Origin: Caldilineaceae bacterium SB0661_bin_34
Lineage (GTDB): Bacteria; Chloroflexota; Anaerolineae; Caldilineales; Caldilineaceae
DNA: 64,000 nucleotides
Assembly: GCA_009841145.1 (NCBI GenBank)
Contig: VXMJ01000024.1
Coordinates: 1 to 64,000, forward strand
Direction of reading: 5' to 3'
Made by a program: the position numbers and the translations under genes. This document shows positions 50,866 through 60,875 of this stretch, one piece after another. The stretch's first letter is position 1. The number at the start of each line of letters is the position of its first letter. The notes below the pieces were generated by a model, which was given only the letters and a program-made list of their open reading frames with translations, made no database searches and was not told the DNA's origin.

Positions 50866-51305
50866 ACGGATTCGTTGTGGTCGATGCAAGCCTTGCGGTC
50901 AAATGGCTGGTCGAAGAGGATGATTCCAACAAAGCCCACGCCATACTCCAGTCATGGGATGTCCAGGACATAACCCGCATCGCCCCGTACCTTCTGCCGT
51001 TCGAGGTCGCCAACGTCCTTCACCGACGGGTAGTGCGCGGGGATTTGAGAGTGGCGGACAGCACGCGGATGATTGCACACCTGCTTGGGTCCCGGCTTGA
51101 ATTGCACCACCCGCCGGGCTTGCACGCGAGGGCACTGGAGTTGGCCACCCAGCTCAAGCAGGGGGCAGCCTACGATTCCCACTACTTGGCTCTCGCGGAG
51201 GAGTTTGACTGCGAGTTGTGGACCGGAGACCGAAGGTTCTATCGGGCTGCACAAACCGTTGGGAATATCCATTGGCTTGGCGCATGGACAATACCGGAAC
51301 CATAG
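50862..51305 (+). CDS. vapC: PIN-domain toxin (VapC type)
   Basis: A 147-residue PIN nuclease. Acidic ligands are D8 (VVVDASLAVKW), E48 (LPFEVANVL), D105 (AAYDSHYLALAE) and D123 (WTGDRRFYR), all present. The GTG start overlaps the antitoxin stop by 4 nt. It is a second, sequence-distinct VapC in the window (the first is at 5.2 kb and is paired with an AbrB-type antitoxin). Confidence 0.86.
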   Translation: MNGFVVVDASLAVKWLVEEDDSNKAHAILQSWDVQDITRIAPYLLPFEVANVLHRRVVRGDLRVADSTRMIAHLLGSRLELHHPPGLHARALELATQLKQGAAYDSHYLALAEEFDCELWTGDRRFYRAAQTVGNIHWLGAWTIPEP

Positions 51306-51680
51306 AGTAGGAACAAAGTCACAAGCCCTATTGCCTTCTCCCAGGGAACTTCTCGGTCACGGCATGCACAGGACCGGAACCGGATCGAGACCATGACGAC
51401 CCTCGCCAACGAATTGATTGAAACCCGAACCTGGCGCCCCCTCCGCAGCCAGTTGTCCCAGCACAGAACCCCCATTGCAGTTGCCAATCTTCCAGCCAAA
51501 CCATCCCCGTGCCAGACCGCCTGCATGGAGATGATGAAGTCGACATGGAACCGGAATGCAAATGGTGGGCACCAGATTCAGGCCAAGAACACACAAACTC
51601 AACTCCCTGTGTTCCGCACTGTCCGGTTCCAACCACACCAAATCGAGTACGTCTCTTCTGATTGCCGAGAAGACCGACTG
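51306..51680. other. Spacer without recognised features
   Basis: 375 bp between the convergent VapC and PhyH genes. The minus-strand frames look like GC-rich shadows. No terminator with a T-run is seen. Confidence 0.45.
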
Positions 51681-52535
51681 TCATTCGGCCAGCAGATTCG
51701 GAACCCTCGGCATCGGATTGTGGGGCATCACGATGGCGCGCCGCCGGGGAGTTAGGCGGGCCAGCAGTTCCGGGCTCACCTGATAGGGGTGCCGGAACAT
51801 CCCCCAGGACGGTCCGTACCGGTAGACGGCAATCCGCCTGTTGCCAGGCGTGGTTCGGCGCGCCGAACCGTGGCTCAACGCATCCACGAACAACAGCACG
51901 TCCCCCGCCTCCATCTGCAGTTCGACGGCTCCCTCCACCTCGTCCACCGAGTTCGCCGAGTCGGCAGTAAGCTTGTGCTGCTCGAACTGAGGATGCTGGA
52001 AGTGAGCCTTGTGGCTGCCCGGTATGACCATCGTGGCGCCGTCGCCGGGCCCGATGTCGTTGAAGGCCATCAGGATGTTGATTTGGCCGCAGTGAAACTC
52101 GCCTTGGTAGAACCGGAACTGGGTCCGCTTGGTGCCGGTGTGACCGCCCGAATGCAGGCCGATGGCTTCGCCCGGCCCGCGCAGGTTGGCAAAGCACTCG
52201 TCGATGAACAACTCGCCGTGGTTGTAGTCGAATGTGTCTGCGCCGCCGACGAAATGGCACACCTTTTCAATCCAGGCCGGATGGTCGATCAGCTTCTCGA
52301 AGGGTTCGCCGGCCTCGTAAATCTGCTGCAGGTTGAGGCCGTCCGTGGGGCTGAACTGATGGGCATGGACATACCCGTACCACTCACCGATCTTCATCGG
52401 CGGAATCGAGTCGAGACAGGCGTTGATCTCCTTCAGATCCTCCTTGGAGATCGCATTCTTGATGTGCAGGTACCCCCTCAGGTCGAACAGGTAGATCTCC
52501 AGGTCCGTCGGTGCGCCGGGTTTTTGCTCTGACAT
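51681..52535 (-). CDS. Phytanoyl-CoA dioxygenase (PhyH) family protein
   Basis: A 284-residue PhyH-like protein of a divergent subgroup. The region corresponding to the iron site reads AIGLHSGGHTGTKRTQFRFYQ. The standard HxD carboxylate is not obvious, and the second half has DALSHGSARRTTPGNRRI for the distal His and Arg. Without a clear Asp, iron binding may be altered. The ATG at 52535 has AAGGAG nine bases upstream. It is followed upstream (minus-strand order) by the methyltransferase and oxidoreductase genes and is probably co-transcribed with them. Confidence 0.75.
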   Translation of the reverse strand: MSEQKPGAPTDLEIYLFDLRGYLHIKNAISKEDLKEINACLDSIPPMKIGEWYGYVHAHQFSPTDGLNLQQIYEAGEPFEKLIDHPAWIEKVCHFVGGADTFDYNHGELFIDECFANLRGPGEAIGLHSGGHTGTKRTQFRFYQGEFHCGQINILMAFNDIGPGDGATMVIPGSHKAHFQHPQFEQHKLTADSANSVDEVEGAVELQMEAGDVLLFVDALSHGSARRTTPGNRRIAVYRYGPSWGMFRHPYQVSPELLARLTPRRRAIVMPHNPMPRVPNLLAE

Positions 52536-52613
52536 CTGTAGTACTCCTTGTGCGGCAGGTGAAAGCAATGGGACTTGTGTACTTGGCTGGACAAACTGGC
52601 CGGGCCGGAGAGC

Positions 52614-53396
52614 CTACGCGGGGACCTGAGCCCAGTAGAACCCTTCGTGCAGGCCAAAGGTGAGTTCCCCATCCACTGTGCGAGGCTGCAAAAGACCACG
52701 GGCCTCTGTGGTGGCTGACATCAGCATCGACTTCAGGAAATCCTGCATGCGCGCGTCGTGGCGCCCGGCCCAGGCCCCGAACTTCATGCGCTTGCCCAGA
52801 ATCTCCCGATGCCGAAGTTCGAACCCGGCCGCGTCCAGCGCCTCCCGCCACTGGCGGTCACTGAGGCAGGCTGCATGGCTCGGATCCCGCAACTTCTCAA
52901 AGGCATTGACATAGTCGCCTCCGGACCCGTCCGGCACAAGATTGTCGATCACCACCAGTGAACCGCCCTGCCTGAGCACGGCCCGCGACCGCTTCAGGAA
53001 CGCGGGAATGCTGTCGAAGTGATGGGGAGCGATGCGGCAGGTCACCAAGTCAAACCGGCTGTCGTTGAAGGGCAGTTCCTCCGCCCGCGCCAGTTCAAAG
53101 TCCACGTTGGAGATGCCCCGCTCGGCTCCCAGTTGGCGCGCCTCCGCCAGCATCTCGGGAGTCAGATCCGTGGCGAGCACCCGCCTGACATGGGGGGCCA
53201 GGGCAAAGGCCGTATGGCCCGCGCCGGTAGCCACGTCCAAGGCTTCCCACTCCGCCCGGAGGGGCAGGACCTCGACCAGCCGGACCAGGCTGGCTCCCTT
53301 GGCATGGGTCTCGTGGGTGACGTAGAAGGCGGCATTGGCCCCGAACTGGGCCTGTACGGATGAATCGGACAAGGGAACGTGCACCTCGTTTTGCAT
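52614..53396 (-). CDS. Class I SAM-dependent methyltransferase (UbiE-like)
   Basis: A 260-residue methyltransferase with motif I ALDVATGAGHTAFALAP, then VLATDLTPEML and LPFNDSRFDLVTCRIAPHHF. It is a paralogue of the gene at 22.5 kb. ATG 53396 is preferred to a TTG at 53417, and no clear ribosome-binding site is seen for either. The gap to the upstream oxidoreductase gene is 29 bp, so they form an operon together with the PhyH gene. The three together could modify one small molecule (inference). Confidence 0.85.
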   Translation of the reverse strand: MQNEVHVPLSDSSVQAQFGANAAFYVTHETHAKGASLVRLVEVLPLRAEWEALDVATGAGHTAFALAPHVRRVLATDLTPEMLAEARQLGAERGISNVDFELARAEELPFNDSRFDLVTCRIAPHHFDSIPAFLKRSRAVLRQGGSLVVIDNLVPDGSGGDYVNAFEKLRDPSHAACLSDRQWREALDAAGFELRHREILGKRMKFGAWAGRHDARMQDFLKSMLMSATTEARGLLQPRTVDGELTFGLHEGFYWAQVPA

Positions 53397-53425
53397 GGGA
53401 AATCGGATGACAACCAAGCTGTCCG

Positions 53426-54664
53426 CTACCTGTGCAGCGAGTTCCAGAACCGTTCCGCCCTTTCCAAGTCGGCGCGGTCAATCTCGACTTCCCCGCGGAT
53501 CGAGGACGGCAGGCGTTCGGCGTCCGGTGTGTCGGGACCGGCCCGCAGATGGTCATCGCGGAATTGACCCCGCGCTTCCGGATCCCGGAAGTCCGGCACG
53601 GCCACCGACTGCCCGTCCGCCAGGGCGCTGCGCCAGGCGAGCAAGCCCACGCTGCTCATGGCCACGCTACGATAGACATCGAGAAACGGCGGTCGTCCCG
53701 ACCGCACGGCCTCCACAAAATGATGGACCACCCAGAAGTCCGCCCCACTGTGGCCGAACCCCGCGGCAGTCGCGCCGTGGTCGGGCCATTCAGGCACGAA
53801 ACTGCGTTCGGTCGGCTGGCCGGGCGGACAGTTCCACGGATCATGCCAGACCCGAACCTGGCCGGGTCCGAAGTAGCCGGGACCGCGCACATTCTCCATG
53901 GCGCCGCCGGTACCGTGCAACCGATACCAGTTGCTGTGGCCGGGAATGCGGATGCCGAACAGCCGAAACACCGCGTTGTTGTCCATACGGCACAGGATCA
54001 CGGAACCCGGATCGTTGACCCGCACCTCCTGCGGCCCCAGTTCGGGAGCCGGAATGGACAGCGCGTTGACCGCCACCGGCCAGGTATCGGTAATCGCCAT
54101 CAGCGGCCCCAGGGCATGGGTGCAGTAGTAGGTTGACGGCAGCCAGTTGCGCCAGTGGCCGCGTGCCGGAGCCAAGCGCAGCATCGTCTCCGGCGGCATC
54201 GGATGGTTGTACTCGGCTTCGGCATAGAGGACGCGGCCGATCTCCCCCGATGCGTACAGTTCGGTCATGGCCTGGTTGAAGTCCGTGTAGGCGGAGTTCT
54301 CCCCCATCATGTAGATGCGCCCGGTTTCCTCCACCGCCTCGCACAGTGCCACCCCCTCCGCCATGGTGGCGTTGGCCGTAATCTCGCTCAGGACATGGAA
54401 GCCGGCCCTGAGGGCCCGGACAGCCAGCGGGGCGTGGGCATCGAAGTAGGTGGCGATGACCACGGCGTCCATGTCCTGCGCCAGGAGTTCAGCCTCGTCC
54501 GTCAGGCGCAGAACCCCGTCGGGCAGGTCCAAAGCCTTCAGGCGACGTTCGCTTGAATCGCAGACCGCCACCAGCTCAAGGCCCATGTCCAGGCGGGCGG
54601 CGCGGAGATAGGCGGCCCCGCGTCCGGCACCCACCACACCGATGCGAACCACTTGCTTGGTCAT
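53426..54664 (-). CDS. Gfo/Idh/MocA family oxidoreductase
   Basis: A 412-residue NAD(P)-binding oxidoreductase. The Rossmann motif is RIGVVGAGRGAAYLRAARL. The EKP motif is replaced by LSEITANATM. The second domain starts YMMGENSAYTDFNQAM. It contains HPMPPETMLRLAPARGHWRNWLPSTYYCTHALGPL, which is shared with a large Chloroflexota/Planctomycetes subfamily. The missing EKP Lys again suggests non-standard chemistry. It is the first gene of the oxidoreductase, methyltransferase and PhyH run. Confidence 0.83.
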   Translation of the reverse strand: MTKQVVRIGVVGAGRGAAYLRAARLDMGLELVAVCDSSERRLKALDLPDGVLRLTDEAELLAQDMDAVVIATYFDAHAPLAVRALRAGFHVLSEITANATMAEGVALCEAVEETGRIYMMGENSAYTDFNQAMTELYASGEIGRVLYAEAEYNHPMPPETMLRLAPARGHWRNWLPSTYYCTHALGPLMAITDTWPVAVNALSIPAPELGPQEVRVNDPGSVILCRMDNNAVFRLFGIRIPGHSNWYRLHGTGGAMENVRGPGYFGPGQVRVWHDPWNCPPGQPTERSFVPEWPDHGATAAGFGHSGADFWVVHHFVEAVRSGRPPFLDVYRSVAMSSVGLLAWRSALADGQSVAVPDFRDPEARGQFRDDHLRAGPDTPDAERLPSSIRGEVEIDRADLERAERFWNSLHR

Positions 54665-54699
54665 AAGTCGTTTCCGCGCTGCCTAGCGCCCACTTCGAG

Positions 54700-56310
54700 T
54701 CAACCGTCCCTGGAAACATACTCGATTACGCGGATCGCTTCGAACTCCCACTCCGCTGCCACCCGATACCTAACCTCCAGGGCACGGGTCACCAGTCTCT
54801 CGGGATCGGTGTACCAATCGTGGGAATAGACAAGGAACAAGCGCTCCCGGCCGATGAGTTGCTCATGCATATACGGCAGGTGGGCACGGCTCATCTTGGG
54901 TTCCGCCACATCGCCGGAGAACACTGGTTCGGGCAGGGGAATCTGCTCGATTGCAGGCGCTCCCTCCACTGTGGCGTAGTGGTAGGCGAAAGGCAGTTGG
55001 GCCCAGTTGGCGTGGAACAGGACCGCTTCACCTTCCCCAGCCCGGGTGGCAACGAGAGTTGCCGCGTCCCGCCAACCTTCCCGTTCGCCGTCCCGATAGT
55101 AGCCGCCCAGGGCGGCCACCTGCCCCGCGCACAGGAGCAGGATCGCTGCAATTTGCAGTGGAGCCTTCAGCCTGTGCGATAGGTGTCGCCACGTGTTGCC
55201 CGGATCGGGTCGGGTGCCGGCACCGGTCTTGAGTCCGCAGATCCCCACGGCCGCGGTCATGAGCAGCGGCAGATGGATCCAGTTCAGGGACTGGATATGC
55301 CAAATGGGCTTTACGATCTCCGCAGCCGAAGCCATCAGGGGCGGGGTCAGGAAGAGACCCAGCAGCAGAAACCCGCTCACCGGTGACCGGCGCAGGTGCC
55401 AGACGCCGAGACCGGCCAGGCCGAGGAGAAAGCCGAATCCCACAACCTGTAGCACGGGCGTATCCAGCCAGTTGAACCCTGTCAACCGTAGATAGGTCCA
55501 GGCTACGGTCTCCACAGTCAGGGGCTGAACCCAGAATTCCCCGACAATACGGACCGTCTGGGTCCAAAACGCCGGAGCCCAGGGCAGCCACATCAGGAAC
55601 GCCAGACCCAGGGCGGTAACCCAGTTGAACGTGAATCCCCTGGCGTTGAGGGCAGGATATTGCGGGAACTTATGGCCGCGGCGCGCCATCCAGCGCCAGG
55701 CCAGCACCGGGAGCGTGAGAGCCACGGCAAGAAACGGACCACCGGTGTTGTGGGTATAGGACGCGCCGGCGAGGCAAACGGCGAAGCCAAGCCAGAACCC
55801 GCGCGCGGAGTCCATGGCCTCCCGTCGCAACAGGTTCACCATGCAGACCAGGGCGCCGCATACCCAGAGCGTGAGCAGGGCGTACATGCGGGCCTCCTGC
55901 CCAATTTCCACCTGCATGGGCGCCAGGGCCAGCAGCAGGGCCGCCACAAACGCGGTGCGGCGGCGACTGAGCTGCATGACCGCAATGTAGTAGACCGGCA
56001 CGGTCAGGGTTCCCGCCAGCACGGACGGCATGCGCAGAGCCGTCAGGGATGTCCCCAGGAAGGTCGTCCAGATGTCCAGAACCTGGTAGTAGAGGGGCGG
56101 ATGCATGTCCCACCGCCTCAGGAACAGCCACAGGTCGGCCGGTGAATTGCGGGCCGTGGTCTCCAGACTGATCGCTTCGTCCAGCCACAGGGAGTGGGCC
56201 TCCAGCAAGACCAGGCGGGTCAGCAGCGCGACCGCGGTCACGATCAGGACCTGAACCAACACCTGGGTCACCTGCTGGACATAGTGTCGGCTGTAGGCTG
56301 GGCCTTGCAT
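54700..56310 (-). CDS. GT39/ArnT-like membrane glycosyltransferase
   Basis: A 536-residue polytopic membrane protein. The first span ends VTAVALLTRLVLLE. The catalytic-looking Asp-Glu is in SLWLDEAISLETTARNSP, and HPPLYYQVLDIW follows, which is the GT39/ArnT pattern. Roughly eleven spans can be counted. It would move a polyprenol-linked sugar to a protein or envelope glycan on the outer face. It is 35 bp upstream of the oxidoreductase gene on the same strand. Confidence 0.82.
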   Translation of the reverse strand: MQGPAYSRHYVQQVTQVLVQVLIVTAVALLTRLVLLEAHSLWLDEAISLETTARNSPADLWLFLRRWDMHPPLYYQVLDIWTTFLGTSLTALRMPSVLAGTLTVPVYYIAVMQLSRRRTAFVAALLLALAPMQVEIGQEARMYALLTLWVCGALVCMVNLLRREAMDSARGFWLGFAVCLAGASYTHNTGGPFLAVALTLPVLAWRWMARRGHKFPQYPALNARGFTFNWVTALGLAFLMWLPWAPAFWTQTVRIVGEFWVQPLTVETVAWTYLRLTGFNWLDTPVLQVVGFGFLLGLAGLGVWHLRRSPVSGFLLLGLFLTPPLMASAAEIVKPIWHIQSLNWIHLPLLMTAAVGICGLKTGAGTRPDPGNTWRHLSHRLKAPLQIAAILLLCAGQVAALGGYYRDGEREGWRDAATLVATRAGEGEAVLFHANWAQLPFAYHYATVEGAPAIEQIPLPEPVFSGDVAEPKMSRAHLPYMHEQLIGRERLFLVYSHDWYTDPERLVTRALEVRYRVAAEWEFEAIRVIEYVSRDG

Positions 56311-56434
56311 GCCTCTCCAAAAACGTCGGCGTTCAGCGCGAATCTGGTTACGATATAGTGCTTTGATTGTGCCCGGTTTGCGTCATGGCCCCGGGTGCTA
56401 TGCGCATCCCGAACCCGCATCCCCTGCCCGAGCC

Positions 56435-57421
56435 TTGAACACCCAGGTCCGGTTCACCGCACCCGGTGTCGCCGAACTCGTCCACTCCGATCTACCCGTC
56501 TGCGCACCGAACCAACTGTTGGTTCGGGCCGTCGCTTCGCTGATCAGCCCCGGTACCGAACGGGCCTTCCTGCTGGGCCTCGAAAACACCGCCCGCAACT
56601 ATCCCATGGGAGCCGGCTACAGCATGGTGGCGGAAGTGATCGAGGTCGGCGCTGAAGTCTCCGGCTGGGCGGAGGGGGACCGGCTGGCCGTGCCCATCGA
56701 ACATCAGCGGATTGCGGCCGTGCGGCCGCAGCACTGCACACCTGTACCGGACGACCTTGCCAGCGAACAGGCCTGTTTCTTCTTCATGGCCGCCATTGCC
56801 CTCCAGGGAGTGCGCAAGGCCCGCATCGAACTGGGTGAAGGCGTCGCCACACTGGGTGCGGGCATCATCGGCCTCCTGGCCATGCAGTGGGCCAAGCTCA
56901 ACGGCGCGGTGCCTGCCTTGACGTTGGATGTGGACGACACCCGACTTGAACTTGCCCGGAACCTGGGTGCCGATGCGGCCCTGCAGATGCAGGGCGACTA
57001 CCTGGACCGAATCGCGGCCCTCTGTGACGGCGGCAAACCGCAGGTGGTGGTGGATGCCACCGGGCACCCTGCCGCCGTGACGTCGGCCTTCGACATCATC
57101 GCCCACCACGGCCGGCTGGTGTTGCTGGGAAGCACACGGGGCAACACGTCGGACGTCAACTTCTACCGGGACGTCCACAAGACCGGCCTGACCCTGATCG
57201 GCGCACACAACTCGGTCCGGCCCGTCGCCGACAGTTCTCCCGGCTACTGGACATTGGCGGACGACCACCGCTTGGTTCTGCGCTGCCTGGCCGCCGGCAG
57301 GCTCCGAGTTGCCGGATTGGCGACCCACCGTTTCGCCTGGGAGGATGCGCCGGCCGCCTACGCCGAACTGACCGCTTGGAACCCGGAGACCCTGGGTCTG
57401 ATCCTCAACTGGGCGGACTGA
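56435..57421 (+). CDS. Zinc-binding medium-chain dehydrogenase-like protein
   Basis: A 328-residue MDR-superfamily oxidoreductase. The GroES-like part has [21 protein letters not shown] and [15 protein letters not shown]. The nucleotide-binding part has [23 protein letters not shown]. Typical catalytic-zinc cysteines are absent, so it may be a zinc-free member, like bacteriochlorophyllide- or sorbitol-type paralogues. Start is uncertain: TTG 56435 begins the conserved [18 protein letters not shown] 56369 lies 9 bp after a TATAGT (56355-56360) and could be leaderless. It diverges from the GT39-like gene. Confidence 0.8.
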   Translation: MNTQVRFTAPGVAELVHSDLPVCAPNQLLVRAVASLISPGTERAFLLGLENTARNYPMGAGYSMVAEVIEVGAEVSGWAEGDRLAVPIEHQRIAAVRPQHCTPVPDDLASEQACFFFMAAIALQGVRKARIELGEGVATLGAGIIGLLAMQWAKLNGAVPALTLDVDDTRLELARNLGADAALQMQGDYLDRIAALCDGGKPQVVVDATGHPAAVTSAFDIIAHHGRLVLLGSTRGNTSDVNFYRDVHKTGLTLIGAHNSVRPVADSSPGYWTLADDHRLVLRCLAAGRLRVAGLATHRFAWEDAPAAYAELTAWNPETLGLILNWAD

Positions 57422-57510
57422 CGATCGTCCGGATCCGCTGCACCTGTGCCTACCCCCGCCCGTGTTTTCCCATCCCGTTAACCACCCCCTTCACCAAACC
57501 CCACCCGCCG

Positions 57511-58641
57511 ATGACTCTTAACTGGAACACTCCGACTCCGACACCCACGATATCCGTCCCGACCATGTCTCCGCCCGCCGACACGGCGGACGGCACCGGC
57601 CTGGGCCACATCGATCGCGGCGCCGGACGCGTCATGGTCAGCGAAAAGGCCATGATCAACGCCCAGGCCGATGTCAACCAGCTGCTCCCCCTTAAGTACC
57701 AGTGGGCCTGGGAGAAGTACCTGGCCGGCTGCAACAACCACTGGATGCCCACGGAAGTGGCAATGCAGGCGGACATTGCGCTCTGGAAGTCGGCCTCGAG
57801 TCTGACTGCCGACGAACGGCTCATGGTAAGCCGCAACCTGGGCTTCTTCGCCACCTCCGAATCACTGGTGGCCAACAACATCGTCCTGGCCATCTACCGT
57901 CACCTGACGAATCCCGAGTGCCGGCAGTATCTGCTGCGGCAGGCGTTTGAGGAGGCCATCCACACCCACACGTTCCAGTACATCTGCGAGAGCCTGGGTC
58001 TCGATGAGGGCGAACTCTTCAACATGTATCGGGAAATCCCCTCCATCACGGACAAGGCGGCCTGGGCCCTGCAGTACACCCAGACCTTCGCCGACCCGGA
58101 CTTCCGCACCGGCACACCGGCGGCCGACCAGTCGTTCCTGCGCGACTTGATCGCCTTCTACGTCATCTTCGAAGGCATGTGGTTCTACACCGGGTTCGCC
58201 CAAATCCTGTCGCTGGGCCGGCGCAATAAGATGATCGGCGTAGCCGAGATGTACCAGTACATCCTGCGGGACGAATCGGTGCACCTCAACTTCGGCATCG
58301 ACGTCATCAACCAAATCAAGATCGAGAACCCCCACCTGTGGACCCCGGACTTCCAGCGCGAAGTCCGGCAGATGTTCCTCGAGGCCTGCGAGCTGGAGAT
58401 CGGCTACAGCCGGGACACCATGCCCAACGGCTTCCTGGGCCTGAACGCGCAGCAGTGCGAAACCTACATGCACTTCATCGTGAACCGGCGCTGCCAGCAA
58501 CTGGGCATGGCCCCGCTGTTCCCGCAGCCGGCCAACCCCTTCCCTTGGATGTCCGAGATCATCGACCTGCAGAAGGAAAAGAACTTCTTCGAAACGCGGG
58601 TTACGGACTACAAGACCGGCGGTTCCCTGGATTGGGACTGA
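57511..58641 (+). CDS. nrdB: Ribonucleotide reductase beta subunit, class Ic
   Basis: A 376-residue R2 that makes the radical for dNTP synthesis. Metal ligands fit E117 (TSESLVANN), E148 and H151 ([10 protein letters not shown]), E221 (FEGMWFY), E255 and H258 ([10 protein letters not shown]). The residue four after H151, normally the radical Tyr, is Phe (F155), with Y157 two further. This is the class Ic pattern of Chlamydia, where a Mn(IV)/Fe(III) centre replaces the tyrosyl radical. The spacing between the ligands matches Chlamydia exactly. No nrdA is adjacent. ATG 57511 is chosen. Confidence 0.92.
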   Translation: MTLNWNTPTPTPTISVPTMSPPADTADGTGLGHIDRGAGRVMVSEKAMINAQADVNQLLPLKYQWAWEKYLAGCNNHWMPTEVAMQADIALWKSASSLTADERLMVSRNLGFFATSESLVANNIVLAIYRHLTNPECRQYLLRQAFEEAIHTHTFQYICESLGLDEGELFNMYREIPSITDKAAWALQYTQTFADPDFRTGTPAADQSFLRDLIAFYVIFEGMWFYTGFAQILSLGRRNKMIGVAEMYQYILRDESVHLNFGIDVINQIKIENPHLWTPDFQREVRQMFLEACELEIGYSRDTMPNGFLGLNAQQCETYMHFIVNRRCQQLGMAPLFPQPANPFPWMSEIIDLQKEKNFFETRVTDYKTGGSLDWD

Positions 58642-58824
58642 GGCCGGCGACTGGCCGACTCCTGTCGCAGCCGGGACGCGTTCCGAATGGCGGTGGCCGG
58701 CTCCGATCGGCACCGACCGTGTATACTAGCGGCCCGACGGCCTTGCGCGCGTGGAGCGCGGGCCTCGGTCTTGGCTGCCTCCAGCCGAACCTACGTTCTC
58801 AATCCAATCCAAGGAGATGTTTCC

Positions 58825-60843
58825 ATGACCCGGAAACAGACTAGGACTCACGCGTTTTCGCGCCGTGAGTTCATTCGCCTGTCGGCGGTAACCACGGCCG
58901 GCGCGGTGGCTGTCGCCTGCGGTACCGGCGGCGAACCAGCTGCAGAGGAACCAGCCCCGGCCGCGGAGGCTCCGGCCCCGGCCGCCGATGCAGCCATGGA
59001 CATGGGCACCTATAAGGAAGCCCCGATGCTGGCCGACATGGTCTCCTCCGGAGCCTTGCCGCCCGTCGACGAACGCCTGCCCAGCAATCCCGGCGTGCTG
59101 CCCAATGCCGGCGGCTCCAACGGCAACTACGGCGGCGTGATGCGCCGCGGCTTCAGGGGCGTGTCCGACCGGTGGGGCCCCACCAAGATGCAGGACCGCG
59201 GTCTTGGCTGGTACGACCAGGACCTGAACGTCCAGCCGCGCCTGGCCGAGTCCTGGGAGATCAACGAGGACGCCACTGCCTGGACCTTCAACTTGCGCGA
59301 AGGCGCCAAGTGGTCCGACGGCGCTCCGTTCACCTCGGCCGACTTGCTGTGGTGGTACGAAAACGACATGCTCAACACGGACATCAACCCCTCCGTCCAT
59401 CCGCGCTGGCAGTCGGGCGGTGAGACGATGGGCCTGAGCGCCGGGGACGACTACAGCGCGACCTACACGTTCAACGAACCCAAGCCGCTGTTCATCTACG
59501 AAACCCTGCGCACCACACGCCGCATCTACCTGCCGGGGCACTACCTGTCGCAGTTCCACATGGAATTGACCGACGACCAGGACGGGTTGCAGGCCGCCAC
59601 CGAAGAGGCCGGCTTCAACGCCTGGAACGAGTACTACGAGGACCGCCGCTGGTGGTACCTCAACCCGGACCTGCCCTCCCTGGGCCCGTGGAAGGCCGCC
59701 AACGAGCTGTCCAACGAGCTCTTCGTCATGGAGCGCAACCCGTACTTCCCGTTCGTGGATTCCGGCGGCCAGCAACTGCCCTACATTGATCACGTCAACC
59801 ACCGCCTCTTCGAGACGCCCGACGTCTTCGAGCTGCGCATCATCAACGGCGAGATCGACTTCCAGGGCCGCCACGTCTCCCTCGACAGCTTCACCCTGTT
59901 CAAGGAAAACGAGGAGAGCGGGGACTACTCCGTCTATCTGGGTTACGCCTCCGGCCACACGGCCATCCAGCTGAACCAGACCACCAAGAATCCGCGCCTG
60001 CGCGAGTTGTTCCAGAACTCCGACGTCCGCAAGGCCCTGTCGGTGGCGGTCGACCGCGTCACGCTCAACGAGCTGGTCTTCGACGGTCTCCTGACCCCGC
60101 GTCAGTACAGCCCGCTTAACAGCTCGCCGCAGGCGAACATGGCCCAGGCCAGCGCCTACATCGAGTATGACCCGGACATGGCCAACCAGCTTCTCGACGC
60201 AGCCGGCTACAGCGAAAAGAACGATGCTGGTCAGCGCCTCTGGCCCGGCACGGACGAAGTCCTCAGCTTCATCGTCGAAGGCACAGCCTCACCCGGTACG
60301 CAGGGCGAAGATGCCATCCTGCAAATCGTCAAGTACTTTGCGGAAGTAGGCATCACCGCCACGTACCAGTACTTCGAACGCTCCCTCTATACGGAACACT
60401 TCCGGGCCAACGAGATTGAAGCGGCCTTCTGGGGTGGTGACCGCACGGTCCTGCCCATCGTGGCTCCCTGGATCTTCGAAGGCACGATGATTGACCGCCC
60501 TTGGGGCGTGGCCTGGGGCCTGTACCGCAACACCGACGGGGTTGATCCCAACTCCGAGGAGCCGCCGGCAGGCCACTGGATTTGGGACATCTGGGAAATC
60601 ATGGACCAGATCAACGTCGAGCCATCCGATGCCCGACGCAACGAGCTCTTCACGCAGGTCCTGGACATCTGGGCCGAGGAGCTGCCGATGATTGGCTATC
60701 TGGGCGAGGCTCCCAAGCTCGTGATCGTGAAGAACGGCTTCATGGGCTACCTGGAAGGCTTCCCGCTGGACGACACCACCGGTGACGAGCATCTGCTCCA
60801 CACCGAAACCTACTACTGGGACAATCCGGCGGACCACTCCTAA
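58825..60843 (+). CDS. Peptide ABC transporter solute-binding lipoprotein, family 5, Tat type
   Basis: A 672-residue DppA/OppA-like binding protein. The N-terminus has a twin-arginine SRREFIRLS followed by VTTAGAVAVAC, so it looks like a Tat-exported lipoprotein. An Ala/Pro/Glu linker precedes the domain (EGAKWSDGAPFTSADLLWWYE). AAGGAG lies nine bases before the ATG. It heads the operon with DppB-, DppC- and DppD-like genes. It shares its pattern (PMLADMVSSGALPPVDERLP) with the orphan protein at 28.5 kb. Confidence 0.9.
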   Translation: MTRKQTRTHAFSRREFIRLSAVTTAGAVAVACGTGGEPAAEEPAPAAEAPAPAADAAMDMGTYKEAPMLADMVSSGALPPVDERLPSNPGVLPNAGGSNGNYGGVMRRGFRGVSDRWGPTKMQDRGLGWYDQDLNVQPRLAESWEINEDATAWTFNLREGAKWSDGAPFTSADLLWWYENDMLNTDINPSVHPRWQSGGETMGLSAGDDYSATYTFNEPKPLFIYETLRTTRRIYLPGHYLSQFHMELTDDQDGLQAATEEAGFNAWNEYYEDRRWWYLNPDLPSLGPWKAANELSNELFVMERNPYFPFVDSGGQQLPYIDHVNHRLFETPDVFELRIINGEIDFQGRHVSLDSFTLFKENEESGDYSVYLGYASGHTAIQLNQTTKNPRLRELFQNSDVRKALSVAVDRVTLNELVFDGLLTPRQYSPLNSSPQANMAQASAYIEYDPDMANQLLDAAGYSEKNDAGQRLWPGTDEVLSFIVEGTASPGTQGEDAILQIVKYFAEVGITATYQYFERSLYTEHFRANEIEAAFWGGDRTVLPIVAPWIFEGTMIDRPWGVAWGLYRNTDGVDPNSEEPPAGHWIWDIWEIMDQINVEPSDARRNELFTQVLDIWAEELPMIGYLGEAPKLVIVKNGFMGYLEGFPLDDTTGDEHLLHTETYYWDNPADHS

Positions 60844-60875
60844 GCCCCCGCCCGCGATTGCATAGCCGGCCGACG

